Source: Saccharum officinarum (taxonomy: Eukaryota; Streptophyta; Magnoliopsida; Poales; Poaceae). Taken from it: 64,000 nucleotides of DNA. Under the pieces are notes generated by a model. The model had not been told where the DNA came from. It saw only the letters and a list, made by a program, of their open reading frames with translations, and did not search any database. The stretch covers positions 14,166,834-14,230,833 of the forward strand of contig CM036199.1 of NCBI GenBank assembly GCA_020631735.1, given 5' to 3'. Below, piece by piece: positions 24,939-36,569 of the stretch (the first letter of the stretch is position 1; each line of letters opens with the position of its first letter). Both the position numbers and the translations under genes were made by a program.

Positions 24939-27266
24939 TCAAGCCTTTTGTTTAGGGATCCAAACTTGAGAGGGACCCTTGACTTTCTCAACTAGTGACT
25001 TGGCAACCCATATTTTATTTGGCCTATTTTTGTTAGGGGGACTCAAGAACATGACTTTCATCTTTCTACTTGAATCTTTTCTAAGCATGTAATGAGCATT
25101 GAAAGCAAAGGGTCTAGCATGCTTTGGCAAGGGTTGTGGTGGTGGAGTTTTGCACTCATGAGCAAAATGACCTTCTTGTCCACACTCAACACATCTCTTT
25201 GGCTTGGGCTTTGACTTGCTTTATTGTTGTTGAGCTTTGGCATTCTTCTCTTGATTTGCCAAGTAACCAATGCCACTTCTATCCATCTTCATGACGGTGT
25301 TCATGAGTAGCTCACTTTGCAAATGTTGGCCTCTTGTGAACTTGCTTAGGCCAGTCTTGAGATGCTCTTTTTCTTGCTTGAGCTTTTTTTTTTCTTCAAT
25401 AAGTGACTCATTTGATGTTTGCTTTTCAAGAGCCATCAACTTCTTATTCTCAATCTTAAGCATCTTATTTTCACTCTTGAGCTTGACATAGTCATCATAG
25501 TTGTCGGACTCAACCACACTCTTGCCTTTGCCGCTAGAGCCTTGCTCAAAGTTCTCAATAATCAAATCATCACATGATGTAGCTATATCAATCTTAATAA
25601 CTTGGTTAGTAGCATCATGTGTCTCAAGAGCAAGTTCATTAGCAACAATAAGACTATCATAATCGATTTTCAATGTAGTATATTTGTCTTTTAACAAGTT
25701 GTGCCTAGTGTTGAGCTCATCATGCTTCCTCTCAAGTTTATCATGTTCATCTCTAAGATTTTTGTTAGATGTTTTAAGCTCCTTGAGAGTAGAAGACATA
25801 ATTTTATTTTGATCTTTGAACTCATCACTAGTCTTATGTGCATTTTCAAGCTTAGATGAGAGTGATTCATTTTCATTTAGAAGCTCATCATTTTCATTTC
25901 TAGTTCTTCTTATGATTTTAGAGTATTTGTTCAACAATTTTACAAGTTCATCATAAGAATGTGCATCATATTCATCATCACTATCACTATCATCATCTTC
26001 ACTATCATTGTTTTGTACCTTTTGTTCACCCTTAGCCATAAGGCATAGATGAGTAGTGGAAGATGATTGTGAAGGTGGTGATGAAGATGTCGGTGAAGAT
26101 GATGATGGCCCAATCACGAATGCGGCAACCTTCTCTTTCTCATCGTCGCTCTCATCACCGGAGGACTCATATGATGACTCAATGTCAGTGAGCCAATCAC
26201 CAACAATGTAAGCTTTGCCTCCCTTCTTCTTCTTGTAAAACTCTCTTTTCTTGCCATCTTTCTTTTTGTATGGCTTGTTCTTCTTTTTCTCATCTTCTTC
26301 ATCACTTGAATCATCTTTCTTGCCCTTGTATTTGTTTTTGTACTTGTCTTTTGGAGGCTTCGGGCATTGATGAGCTAGGTGGCCAAGTTCACCACAATTG
26401 AAGCAATCTATTTCGGATATTGGCTTCCTTTTGCTACTTGTGAAGAATTTCTTCTTCTTGCCATCGAACTTGATGCCACTCTTGTTAAGCTTCTTTAGCA
26501 TCTTGGTGGTCTTTCTCACCATTAGTGCAAGTGATGCATCATCAATATCACTTTCACTTGAGCTTTCTTGCACTATCATGGCTTGGCCCTTCTTCTTTTT
26601 CTTTTCATGGCTAGCTTTGAAGGCCAAGTCTTTCTTCTTGGAAGATGATGAACCCTCTTCCGAAGTGATATGCATGTACATCTCATGAGCATTGATCTTT
26701 CCCAATACTTGTGTCGGTGTTGCGGCAGAAAGATCACTTTGGTGAAGTACGGTGACAATATGTCCATACTTCTCAACGGGAAGAACACTCAAGATCCTCC
26801 TTGCAACATCTGATTGACTCATTTGAGTGAGTCCAAGAGCATTGAGATCTTCTACAAGAACATTCAATTGAGTGTACATTTCATTAGCACTTTCTTTGGG
26901 AAGCATCTCAAAAGAATTAATTTTCTTTAAAGCAATATGATAGCGTTCCTCACACTCACTCTTAGTTCCCTCATGGAGAGCACAAAGGTTTTCCCACAAT
27001 TCATGAGCGTTTTTGGTATTACGCACACGATTCAAGATATCCTTGCCTAGGGCCCGGTAGAGTGTATTTTTTGCCTTTGCATTCCACCGGTTGTACTTCT
27101 CCTCGTCACCACTTGGGTTGGCGGGATCCCTAATAGGGGGAAGCCCTTCGGTTGTGGCTCTAAGGCACCCAACATCTATGGCTTCGAGATATGCCTGCAT
27201 ACGAATTTTCTAATATGGAAAATCATCTCCCTCAAAAGTGGGAGGTGGTTCTTCCCCATTAGACAT
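24939..27266 (-). pseudogene. Gag of Sirevirus A
   Basis: Starts at ATG 27266-27264, 39 bases after the PBS. The N-terminal half is the copia gag (UBN2) fold; a zinc knuckle CFNCGELGHLAHQC follows, then acidic/Lys-rich stretches, a long coiled coil (roughly residues 430-600), and a second knuckle CVECGQEGHFAHEC beyond a stop. Two nonsense codons are visible: TAG at 27210 (codon 19, probably from TGG) and TAA at 25221. Initiation at the next in-frame ATG (27200) would give 659 residues. The gag frame differs from protease, so expression needed frameshifting, splicing, or an intact ancestral arrangement. Confidence 0.9.
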
Positions 27267-27304
27267 CTTGCTCTAGGCAGTGAAGCCTAAATAAAGAGCA
27301 ACAC

Positions 27305-27317
27305 GGCTCCAATACCA
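27305..27317 (-). promoter_or_regulatory. Primer binding site of Sirevirus A (initiator Met tRNA)
   Basis: Minus strand TGGTATTGGAGCC lies two bases after the 5' LTR. It is one base off the usual TGGTATCGGAGCC/TGGTATCAGAGCC complement of the initiator tRNA-Met 3' end used by most copia elements. Confidence 0.85.
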
Positions 27318-28021
27318 ATTGAAAGGATCAAGATGCCCAAGAGGGGGGTGAATTGGGATTTTCTAAAAATTAATTGTAAGAATTAAATCCTACAAGCCAA
27401 ACTTCACCCCTAGTGCCTACTAGTGTTCCTTGTGATTCTACTGGTAAAAGTTTTTTACCCTAAGTTCCAATCCTAGACTAGCATGGCAATTCTAGAAAAG
27501 TAAACAAGCAATGAAAGTAATACACGAAAGTAAATGCTTGAAAGTAAGGGTTAGGAACACAGCGATATTTTGCCGAGGTATTGGAGAGTCGCCACTCCCC
27601 ACTAGTCCTCGTTGGAGCACCCGCGCAAGGGTGTAGCTCCCCCTTGATCCGCGCAAGGATTAAGTGCTCTCTACGGGTTGATTCTTCGACACTCCGTCAC
27701 GACGAATCACCTAAAACCGCTCACAACATGAGTTGGGTCACCCACAAGCTCGTCGGATGATCACCAAACTCCTAATCACCACCAAACCGTCTAGGTGATG
27801 GCGATCACCAAGAGTAACAAGCTAGAACTCTCACTTGACCACAACAAGCCTAATGAGAAGATGGATGCACACTTGCTACACTCTTGTCACTAATGAGGAA
27901 TCTCAAACTTTGATTCTCAAAACATTATCCTCACTAGGGCTCTTGCACTCTCTTGCACTCCAAAGGTGTTTCTCAGCTGAATAAATGAGCAAGAGACCTC
28001 TAAAAGCGGTGGAGGGGATGT

Positions 28022-28028
28022 ATTTATA
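28022..28028 (-). promoter_or_regulatory. TATA box of Sirevirus A 5' LTR
   Basis: Minus-strand TATAAAT in the same position as in the 3' LTR (8508-8502) and in the related LTRs at 16551-16545 (minus) and 43684-43690 (plus). Core promoter role inferred from position. Confidence 0.7.
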
Positions 28029-28111
28029 CACCCCTCAGATAAATCCAACTGTTACCTGCCAAATCAGCAAAACTCGTACTGACCGGACGCGCTGGTCGAC
28101 ATGACCGGACA

Positions 28112-28655
28112 TAGGGATGAAAACGGACGGAATTTTTCCCGTACCGTTCCGTTCCATTTTCTATATTTTCCGTCTGTTTCCGTATTTGCGAGATCCCGTT
28201 TTCGTATTTGCGGAAGTAGAAAATGGTGTTTTCCGTCCGTTTCCGAGTAATCCCGTTTTAATATGGAATAGACCCGTATTTATTCCGTTTTTATCCCGTT
28301 TTCAATCTATGCTCAACATGTTCAACAATTACATGTCCTTATGTTATGTTAATATAACTACGAATCACCAAATATGCATGTTATGTTCACATACATAACA
28401 TGTAAATGAATATTAAACTTTGTATATATTATTACATGACTTTATATATGTATACTTCGAGAATATTATATTATGTGATCTTAATTTAATTTTCCGGCTC
28501 TCCATCCATATTTGTTCGTTTCCGTATGTCCGCATATTCCGATTCTGTTTCCGAACCCATATTTTCCGAACCCGATCCCGTTTCTGCCAAAAAAAATATA
28601 GAAACGGAAGTAGAAATATGGTTTTTCTGTCCGTTTCCGTCCGTTTTCATCGCTA
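28112..28655. mobile_element. Non-autonomous hAT element inside an LTR
   Basis: 544 bp with ends TAGGGATGAAAACGGA and, inverted, TAGCGATGAAAACGGA. It is flanked by an 8-bp duplication, ACCGGACA (28104-28111) and ACCGGACG (28656-28663), one mismatch. The empty site is seen in the 3' LTR. Interior repeats TTCCGT motifs and has no transposase. A second family member is at 60315-60541. Confidence 0.88.
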
Positions 28656-29496
28656 ACCGGACGTGCCAGTCGAGTGTAACGGTCGAAAACCGAAAGTCAG
28701 CGTTGAGTGACCGGACGCGCCGGTCAGAGATGACCGGACGCGCCGGTCAGGGATGACCGGACGCGTCCGATCATGCAAGAACCTAACTGAACTTTGACCT
28801 GACGCTCGACCGCGTCCGATCATAGATGACCGGACGTGTCAGGTCAGCTTAGGACCTTACTGGAACGTGACCGGACGCGTCCGATCACTTCACAGTCACG
28901 TCCGATTATACTTTTACCTTCTGAAACACGTGTCAGACTGACCACCGCGTCCGGTCCTCTCAAGGACCATGTCCGGTCAACTAGTTACCGACGCAGTGAC
29001 TTGTTAGTACTGATCGGATGCGTCCGGTCATGACAAAGACCGCGTCCGGTCAAGGGTAAACTGCTCAAACAACTTCTAAACGCGACGCAACTTGAATCAA
29101 GTTGCTTCTAACTAAACTTTGAGCTTTTATAGAGCTACCTAGTGCTAAGTTTAACAAGTGTGCACCACACCTAAACAAAAGACTCACCTAGGTCAAGCTA
29201 CTCGCTCATGCTCCCCTTTATAGTATGGTCAAAGGAAGAAACAAAGATTCTAACTACTATTCCGGATGTAACTCAACACCTTGACATCCGGAACTAACCG
29301 TCCTTAATCTTATCGTTGATCATTTGAAAACCAAAACGATTTCCATCAAGGGACATGAATACCATAGTGCCCAAAGCAGTTATCAACTCCATGACCTAAC
29401 TTACCAACGTTTCTGCAAAACACACGTTAGTCATGGTAATAATGCGTTGTCATCAATTGCCGAAACCAACACCGGGGCCTAGATGCTTTCATATGA

Positions 29497-29665
29497 AAAA
29501 AGCTATGTACCTAGAAAAGCTAAAACATTTTAAGTTTGAAATGGAGGGAGTAGTTATATTGTGAAAGTATGTATCTAAACATAATATATATCTAGATGCC
29601 TGACAAAAGTTTTATATCTAGAAAAGCCAAAATGACTTAAATTTAGAATAGAGGGAGTAGTTATA
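29497..29665. repeat. Stowaway-like MITE remnants
   Basis: Two tandem stretches, each ending in a form of AATGGAGGGAGTAG (29545 and 29650 regions) and each preceded by CTAGAAAAGC. These are 3' Stowaway ends without matching 5' ends, probably truncated copies abutting the Sirevirus insertion point. Confidence 0.5.
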
Positions 29666-29774
29666 TATTGTGAAAGTGTATATATCATGAATCAGATCTA
29701 TTCATAATAAAATTGTTCTTAATTCATACGAACTTAACATGCATGTTGGTAGTTTAGTCATCAGAGATACGATA

Positions 29775-30645
29775 ATGATACGTCATGGGCGTCTGTCCGT
29801 CCGTCTGGACCAACCCACCCGGGGCCGCTCACCTATGCTACGCGTCGCACGCCTAAACCCGCGTGGCGCGCCATGTGCCCCCGCCCCACTTCGCCTCGCT
29901 TGCTCCCACCCGTCACGCGCACCGCCTGCCCGGCTGAGCCCAGGCCAGTGCTAGTGGTGTTGCTAATGGTGGTGCTCGGGCGCCGCCACTAGTGCTGGTG
30001 GCACTGGCACGCCACCGGCTCCCACCCCGATGCTTGGAATGGCATGGTCCCGGCCTTCCCTATATTGCAAAACGCATGTTTGAAGTGTTTCATATGTTTC
30101 AGAGATATGTTTTATATGTTTCATATGGATGTTGTAATGGTAGTTTTCAGATGTTGTCTTTCATATGGATGCTGCAATGATTATACCCGTATGTTGCAAG
30201 AGTTTGTTCAAAATATTTCATTTGTTTCAGATGCATGTTGCAAGTGTTTATCTAGATGTTGCATATGTTGCAATGGCTATATTGCAAATATATGTTTCAA
30301 ATGTTTCATCTGTTTTCAGACGTATGTTATAATTGTTTCATCTGAGTGTTGCAAAAGTTGATCTGGTAGGGTTGTTGAGTGAGGAAGAGAGAGCTAGCGC
30401 GGGAGCCACGGCGGCGGCGATGTGGAGAGGAGGCGTAGGGCGCGCAGCACCGGCGTGGAAGAGGCGGGTGAGGCGCCGATGTGGAAGAGACGAGGCCGAG
30501 TCATCCGGGCGGCGTGGGCAGCGGAGCGGTCCTAACACGGGCGCGGGAAGCGGAACTGGCATGTGCAGCCCGCGAATCTGAGAGACCAGGGCAGAGCGAA
30601 CGCTGGCGTCGGGACACACGCAAGCGTCCGGACATTCGGGCTCTA
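29775..30645. repeat. Repeat family R copy 2
   Basis: Opposite-orientation relative of 4870-5965: GC-rich start (GTCTGTCCGTCCGTCTGG), a degenerate array of ATGTTGCA/TGTTTCA units at about 30055-30365, a GC-rich block and an end related to GTCCGGACATTCGGGCTCTAG. No transposase or secure target duplication. It lies just upstream of the heat-shock gene promoter. Confidence 0.5.
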
Positions 30646-30917
30646 GTCTTTCCGGTAAAAAGAGGGTGACTTAGAAGTTAGAACAAACCTATTTATTGAT
30701 AGGACGAAACATTTAGATTGTTCTCAACTTCCCATGCAATGACTAAAAAAATCGTTACCTTGCATGGTCGCTAATGACCAGGCCCATGGCAAGTTATTTT
30801 TTTTTTAGAAACAAGGCCCATGGCAAGGTGAGGTATGTGTGCTGGGCCACGCGCCGTGGACCGGCCCACAAGGAACACTGACTTGGCCCAGCCCAAAAGT
30901 GACGCCGACTAAGATGC

Positions 30918-31014
30918 TTCGGGAGATTTCTCCCGCCATCAGGTCGTTAGCCTTTAGCCGTGCGGCAATCCTATCTGCAACAACCTCGAACCCTCTCGAG
31001 CTCGTCGAACCTTC
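30918..31014 (+). promoter_or_regulatory. Heat-shock elements upstream of the sHSP gene
   Basis: A three-unit element TTCggGAGatTTC (30918-30930) matches the alternating nTTCnnGAAn rule with one mismatch. GAAccTTC at 31007-31014 is a two-unit element 43 bp before the TATA box. Several GGCCCA/TGGGCC motifs lie further upstream (30781-30891). Heat-shock factor binding is inferred. Confidence 0.65.
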
Positions 31015-31056
31015 TCGCTCGCCACCGCGCTCCATTCTCCAACTAGCTCACCACCC

Positions 31057-31063
31057 TATAAAT
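31057..31063 (+). promoter_or_regulatory. TATA box of the sHSP gene
   Basis: TATAAAT about 235 bp before the start codon, directly downstream of the heat-shock elements. Predicted transcription start about 31085-31095, leaving a 5' leader of about 200 nt. Confidence 0.7.
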
Positions 31064-31292
31064 GTACCCCGCCTTGCCGCTCGTCACCATCTCGTCATAC
31101 CGAGCGAAGGCACACTAGCTAGCTAGCAAGAGCGCAGAAGAAGGAAGCGGCAACTTTGGCTTTTGCGCATCGATCTTGAAATCTTGGCAAGTGTCGACCT
31201 TAATCGGGTGGATCGAGTTTCTTGCTCATTGATCGTCGAGTTCTGTTCGATCGAAAAGTTTGAAGTGTGCACGCACTGAAGCCTTCGATTCC

Positions 31293-31940
31293 ATGACGAT
31301 GTCGAGGACGGCCGCAGCGTTCGCGCTCGCGTGCCTCGCCGTGACGACGGCGGCGGCGGTGGCGGACGGCGCGCTGCTCCCGTGGTTAGGAGACGGCAGG
31401 CGCGGGCGCGAGGAGGCTGCGGCCGCGGTGTCGCCGCTGTCCGACGTGGGCCTCCTGGCGGATCCGTTCCGGATCCTGGAGCACGTCCCCTTCGGGTTCG
31501 ACCGGGACGACGTGGCCATGGTGTCCATGGCGCGCGTGGACTGGCGCGAGACCCCCGACGCGCACGAGATCGTGGTGGACGTGCCCGGGATGCGCAGGGA
31601 GGACCTGAAGATCGAGGTGGAGGACAACCGGGTGCTGCGCGTCAGCGGCGAGCGGCGGCGCGCGGAGGAGCGCAGGGGCGACCACTGGCACCGCGAGGAG
31701 CGCTCCTACGGCAGGTTCTGGCGCCAGTTCCGCCTCCCCGAGAACGCCGACCTCGACTCCGTCGCCGCCAGCCTCGACAACGGCGTCCTCACCGTGCGCT
31801 TCCGGAAGCTGGCGCCTGAGCAGATCAAGGGCCCGCGCGTCGTCGGGATCGCCGGGGGAGATGGTGACGGTGACGCGAAGAAGAGCATCGGCGGTGCTGG
31901 CGCCGGGGATGATCATCAGGCCAAGAAGGTGGAGCTCTGA
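31293..31940 (+). CDS. ER-type small heat-shock protein (HSP20 / alpha-crystallin)
   Basis: Single-exon gene of 215 residues; small HSPs are ATP-independent holdase chaperones that bind unfolding proteins as oligomers. Start chosen at ATG 31293 (a second ATG is at 31299); the frame is open to a TTG at 31260. Residues 3-24 form a signal peptide ([16 protein letters not shown]). The alpha-crystallin domain spans about 81-173: [35 protein letters not shown], and the second consensus ending in NGVLTVRF. The tail is Gly/Asp-rich and ends KKVEL, which could act as a weak KDEL-like ER-retention signal. Length and layout fit the grass ER class of about 22-23 kDa. Codon use is very GC-rich, unlike its AT-rich surroundings. 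No frame damage. Confidence 0.93.
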   Translation: MTMSRTAAAFALACLAVTTAAAVADGALLPWLGDGRRGREEAAAAVSPLSDVGLLADPFRILEHVPFGFDRDDVAMVSMARVDWRETPDAHEIVVDVPGMRREDLKIEVEDNRVLRVSGERRRAEERRGDHWHREERSYGRFWRQFRLPENADLDSVAASLDNGVLTVRFRKLAPEQIKGPRVVGIAGGDGDGDAKKSIGGAGAGDDHQAKKVEL

Positions 31941-32074
31941 ACAGTGCAGTGAGGAGGATGGCTGTGCCTAGTATGTGTGTCCGCGCGTGTTTTTTTGTGT
32001 GGTCTGTATGTTTTGGGTACTCCACGACGTGTACCCCTTGTATGGAGGAAGTGTGCGATGTTAATTAACTGAGG

Positions 32075-32080
32075 AATAAA
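32075..32080 (+). terminator. Polyadenylation signal of the sHSP gene
   Basis: AATAAA 135 bp after the stop codon, within an AT-rich 3' UTR containing TTAATTAA. Confidence 0.65.
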
Positions 32081-32267
32081 AACCTACAGTACTAGATCTT
32101 CCTCAAACTCAAAACACAGTTACTGATGATCTTGCGAGACTGAGTTTTTTTTTTCTTTTTGACTACTTGGTCTGCATTTGAAATCTGAAAGTAATGTGGG
32201 AAATTTTATACGGCTGCGCTATATAAATAAACATCTCCATATATATACGCTTGCAGTGGTGTGGACC

Positions 32268-32386
32268 CGTCCATAACGTTCGCTTGAACTTATCAGCCAA
32301 ATCAGCAGCCAGCAGTGTTTTACTCTCACAACGAACCAGCGAACAGTACTTTCAGCTACGGTAAACCGGCGAAACGAACAGGCCGT
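32268..32386. mobile_element. Degenerate MITE (CGTTCGCTTGAACTTATCAG family)
   Basis: CGTTCGCTTGAACTTATCAG at the left, the TCTCACAACGAACCAGC interior and GGCGAAACGAACAGGCC at the right are parts of a common grass MITE whose ends read GTTCGCTTG / CAAGCGAAC. The right end has lost most symmetry. Confidence 0.5.
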
Positions 32387-32954
32387 GACTCGTTCACATC
32401 GCTGGGCGACATGGGCGGAGCTAGATCCGATCGCCACGGCCTCGATCGACGCCGATATAAGGACGAAGTCGTGATCTTTTCTCAAAAAACACGCGAGTTC
32501 CTTCTCAGGTCTCCTGGACTCCTCTCCCTCCTACCAACGCCGCCGTAATTGCCAGCTTTCCATGCTGCGGTGCGCGGCTTCTTGCGGTGGCAGCTGAGGC
32601 GGCAGCGCCGGCAGCTCCGGCTGGCATTCGATCGGAGGCAAAGGGCAACCCGCAACCGTGTGGTGAGAGCATTTGATCCCTCCCTTATTTTCGCAGCAGG
32701 AGAATTCCTTTGTCTGCACAATTTCTCTGGTTACGTGTTTACATCTTGTTTTTAAATCAGTCGTTTGCTATTGCTATAATCTGCATTATTCTTCTATAGG
32801 TGCAGAAATGTGCAAGTTCAGTTTAGCTGTAGGCCAACAGCCTTCCCTGATTAGCCTGGGTTCTTAATTAGTTGTGCTGGGCTACTAGTACTGCTAACAA
32901 TAGTGCGATTACTCAAGCGGTTGCTAGTAATTGCTCGACCATTTTCTGCCTTAC
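32387..32954 (+). other. Possible host gene fragment with intron-like boundaries
   Basis: A GC-rich block (32400-32670) with an Arg-rich open frame (RGFLRWQLRRQRRQLRLAFD) is followed by GTGAG at 32661, an AT-rich stretch, and a TTCTTCTATAG acceptor-like site near 32800. This could be a 5' exon and intron of a transcribed gene or a decayed fragment. No domain recognised, and no continuing coding exon is apparent. Confidence 0.3.
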
Positions 32955-33673
32955 GCTCCGTTTGGCAGCTTCTTCAGCAGTTTTAGGAGCCGTTTTCTGC
33001 TAAACGAGGTAAAATAAAACGGTTCCACCAATGAAGCCCCTAAAAACGTGCTCTCACAGAGCTTTGGAGCGGGAATGAGCCAAAAATAGTGGCTTCTCCC
33101 GGCTTCACCCCGTCCACGTGTATCCAGAGGAGAGAGAAACCTGTTTTACCCATGTGGCGCACGGGTGCGTGTGGGGCCGCGTGGGAAGGGGCGCGACACA
33201 GATGGAGAGGCGTGCGTGCGGCTTGGCTCGCGGCGCGAGCGCGCATGGCTGCTAGGAAAGCGCGTGGCTGCCCAAGGGAGGGGCGCGCTGGCCCTCGGAC
33301 GTGTGGTGGCGCAGCGGCCCGCCGGTGGAGGTAGCGCGGCGGTCACTAGGGAGGGTGGCAGGGAGGGCCGTGCTGACCGTGGGAGAGGGAGCGCGGCGGC
33401 CTAGGGAGGGGCACGGGCCGCCGGTGCAGGAGCAGACCACCGATGGAAGCCACGGGAGAGAGAGAGCGAGGTGGACAGGGAAAGAAGACTGCACATGATA
33501 GAGATAAAATTAGAAATGAAGGGTAATATAGTATTTTCATCTTTTCCCCTGTCATATGAAGTTGTTTTGCCAAACGGGTACTAAAATGGCTATAGCTCCA
33601 CCGAGAGAGCCGTTCGTGGAGCTGAGGCCCAAAAAACGGCTTCACCACTAATGAAGCCCTGCCAAACAGGGCC
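32955..33673. mobile_element. Non-autonomous DNA transposon, TSD TAC
   Basis: Ends GCTCCGTTTGGCAGC and GCTGCCAAACAGGGCC-type are inverted relatives, flanked by TAC (32952-32954, 33674-33676). The first and last 100 bp match as inverted arms (GGCTTCACC, AATGAAGCCC). The centre is a GC-rich non-coding block. A three-base duplication suggests PIF/Harbinger. Confidence 0.6.
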
Positions 33674-33690
33674 TACCGTTAGGAGTTAAT

Positions 33691-34234
33691 GTAGAGCAAC
33701 TCCAACAGAACATGTAAAAATAATAGCTAAATTTTTTATTTTAGGACTATAATGGATTTTGAAGATGTATTGAATGAAATGATGGATTCGTCGTCGTCGT
33801 CGACAGTGAGAGAGACCTAGGAGCACACGCCGAGGAATGGGTTCGATGCACCAGCAGTACTGTTGGGTGGAAGGACTCTCGTCGCTGTCTCCTTGCGCCA
33901 CATTCTCCAACCAAGGCATTACCGGTGAGTCCTGCTGCTCCCATCCGCCTGATGCCGGGATAATGGGGAGCGACGATGAGTTGAAATCTCCCCGGCGCAT
34001 GCAATTGGGATCTCCCATCCGCCTGCTGCTCCCATCCGCTTGATACTGCTCCCATCCACCTGATGTCAGGATAATAGGATGCCGCAGTTGGGATCTCCCT
34101 GCTAGGACCCCGGAGCCTGTCCATGAGGAAGTTGCGACATCACTGGGAGGAGGAAAATGGTGATTCGGAGGGGCAGCGATTGGCAGCTCTGGCGGTGCAG
34201 CGACGGCGGTAGGGGCGGGGGAGGGGATGAGGCG
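33691..34234. mobile_element. Left half of a transposon split by the Tat-like LTR
   Basis: Starts GAGCAACTCCAACAG, the end type of the MITE at 60823-61037. The matching inverted end TGTTGGAGTTGCT occurs at about 49392-49404, beyond the whole LTR nest. With the nest and one AGGCG copy removed, the halves join into about 864 bp. No transposase recognised; frames on the minus strand are unassigned. Confidence 0.6.
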
Positions 34235-36569
34235 TGTTACAGAACCTCCTAAATTATGATGGCTCACATATTCCTCCGAACATGATCCAATTACTCCTGT
34301 AATTGTCATAATGACCTCTGACATCCATACTTATGTTCCTCATAACTTAAAAGGCCTGCTATCCTCCGAACAGGATCCAATTACAGGAGTATTGCAATAT
34401 TACAACAGTTTTATTCAAAATACCATCAGAGTAAAAGAGCGGAAATCTTACATAACTTAAGTTTACAAATCATAGTTTCAAACCTCAAACCATAATTAGT
34501 GTTATTACAAACCAGTAGTAGTGGAGTATCAGTAGTAACTTTATTACAACACCCAAATGAGGTGCCTTGCCCAGAGACCACACAGCCTACTCGTCGTCAC
34601 TTTCTTCAACAACAACGGTCATGCAGTAAGGCTCAAAGCAGACTTGCTCATAACCGCACCTACAACAAGGGTTTAACAAACCCTGAGTACGGAGAGTACT
34701 CAACAAGACTTACCCGACTAAGAGAAAAACTCTAAGGGCATGCTAGCTTTAGGGAATCAAGGTACAGGTATTCAAGAATCAAAATTATTTTGCAGAAAAG
34801 CTTACTAAAGTAAGTCCTTACTTTCAATATTTTATTTTTATCATTGATGGTTCATTAACCAATTCTAAGTGATTCTAATCTAGATCAAAATAAATATCAT
34901 CAACACCTTTCTGATTCTTTCAACATTTTCTGTTTCTTATCTACGATGCAGGTCAGGCAATCGAGTCTCCATAATCGAGGAGCAACGACGATTTGAATCG
35001 ATTATACCCAGCTAGGGATCTCTAACCTCACGACATATATAGACCCAAATCTTACATATGCCAGCCCTCATTTAGATCTCCCAAGACCAGAACGTGTCCA
35101 TCGCCGCCTAAGAGTACAGTACTCCTCGAACCCGGCCCAATTCTATCCCCGAGGATACACGCTACTCCTGCCATCTCTCCTATCCCAGTGCGAGGTTAGA
35201 CGTTCTCGTAATGGAATCACTAACATCTTGAGCTTACCCAAGGCATGAGGCTAGTTGCAAAGTCTCGAAACACAAGCGGACCTACAACGAACGGTCCTTA
35301 ACTAACAAGGCAGAAACACTATATATTGAGACTTCTTTCCCAATGCAAGTTAGCAATGGCCAAACCACCCGCCTGATCTTCAAGTTCATTCTCATACTTC
35401 ACTATTCATCAAGTATGCCATTTTGGCCATGTAAACATTTCATTTAAAAGCCTAACTCACTAAGCGTAGCGAAGCCTACTATGCATTTTTAGTAAAACAG
35501 GTACCAACGGTGATATCGCCACAATCAAGGATGATAATGCAGCAATTGGATTATCACTCAACTCCTAATTACTTAATGCAATAAACCCTAGTACCAGTGA
35601 TAAGAATTTGTAAAACTCAAGGAAGGTTTAAATGCACCGGTGCCTTGCTCAGACAAGACAATTGGCTCAGGCTCAACAACTCCGACGTCCGGTCCAGAAC
35701 CCACTGGTGACTGCTCTTCTCCGGAAGCTTGCTTGACAAAGTCTACTTCCTCGAAAGCGGAAACTATATGAAAGTATAACATACTTCAACATGATGCGAT
35801 GATAAACATGATGCTTAAAGATAACATGTCATGATTAACAACTTGAGTACAACTTTCTTCCGCGGTACAGTTGCAAAACAAAAGAACCTACTAACTAACA
35901 GAGATTACATAAGCAACATTAATACTTCTTAAAGAACATGTTAATCATGAGCTCAACCAAGTAATTAAGGCGCCAAGGATCATTAAGGGTTAATGACCTA
36001 AGGTCATCACTCAATCAAAAAGAGCACACAACACTTAAAGTTTTTTATTTAACATTTAATTAATCACTTAAATAATTAAGGCATAAATTAAGAATAAATT
36101 AAACTTCATCTCATTGAGCTCATACTTTTTCTATAGATTAATCATTGTCTAAAACAGTGTCAAAACAAATTTCATGATTTTTGGATTAATCTTTTAATTA
36201 CTAAAATTCCTGGAAGTTGCATTTAATATTTAATTGAACTAATTAAATAGCTTATAAAAAGTAACCAAAATTGGCATTTAATATTTTTTCTAAATAGTTT
36301 ACACCCTGAAAAGCTTACACAAAAATTTTTACTATTTTTGGAGCTCTACAAAAATTCTATTGAAATAAACAAAAACTATTACTATTCATATTTTTAAAAA
36401 AGAAAAACAAAATTGGCAACTCGGGCTGACTCCTCCTTCTGCCCCCGGCTCGGCCCAGCAACGCGCGGCCCAGTCGCGCGCGGTCACGGTCGCCAACGCT
36501 GGCAGCCCATCCGCGTGCGCGGCCCACTCAAGCCCGCTCGTGACCGGCCCAGCAACGCTAGGCCGCGCG
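34235..36569 (-). mobile_element. Tat-like gypsy LTR, left part of a split copy
   Basis: Begins TGTTACAGAACCTCC, related to the 3' end of LTR C (TGTAACGGAACCGTCC at 17152). It shares the interior landmarks CCCTGAGTACGG, ACTCAACAAGACTTACCCG and GACGATTTGAATCGA. The left flank AGGCG (34230-34234) equals the bases after 49079, so its right part is 47714-49079. Interrupted at 36570 in a GC-rich promoter-like zone. Confidence 0.78.

Larger units (their letters stand above)
7800..29491 (-). mobile_element. Complete but decayed Sirevirus (Ty1/copia) LTR retrotransposon A
   Basis: A full element on the minus strand with two LTRs (27320-29491 and 7800-9395), each TGAAAG...CTTTCA, and a perfect 5-bp duplication TATGA (7795-7799 and 29492-29496). 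Order on the minus strand is 5' LTR, PBS, gag, protease, integrase, RT, RNase H, env-like frame, PPT, 3' LTR. Integrase before RT marks copia; large gag, env-like frame after pol, and palindromic LTR arrays mark the Sirevirus group. A solo LTR (15624-23444) lies inside pol and a hAT element inside the 5' LTR; without them the element is about 13.3 kb. Gag, pol and env-like frames all carry stops, so it cannot be autonomous now. Confidence 0.93.
27320..29491 (-). repeat. 5' LTR of Sirevirus A carrying a hAT insertion
   Basis: 2172 bp, about 1620 bp without the hAT element and its duplication; ends TGAAAG...CTTTCA. The minus-strand TATA box is at 28028-28022. The palindrome array (ACCGGACGCGTCCG units) lies upstream at about 28665-29055. 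The hAT element sits between the two. Confidence 0.92.

Noticed and set aside
30781..30827. 13-bp direct repeat GGCCCATGGCAAG around a T run, as if a retroposon duplication
   Set aside because: The enclosed 21 bp are too short to be a recognisable retroposon; GGCCCA motifs are frequent in this promoter.
31331..31916. Long GC-rich open frames on both strands over the heat-shock gene
   Set aside because: They overlap the alpha-crystallin coding frame and exist only because its codons are very GC-rich; no domain in their translations.
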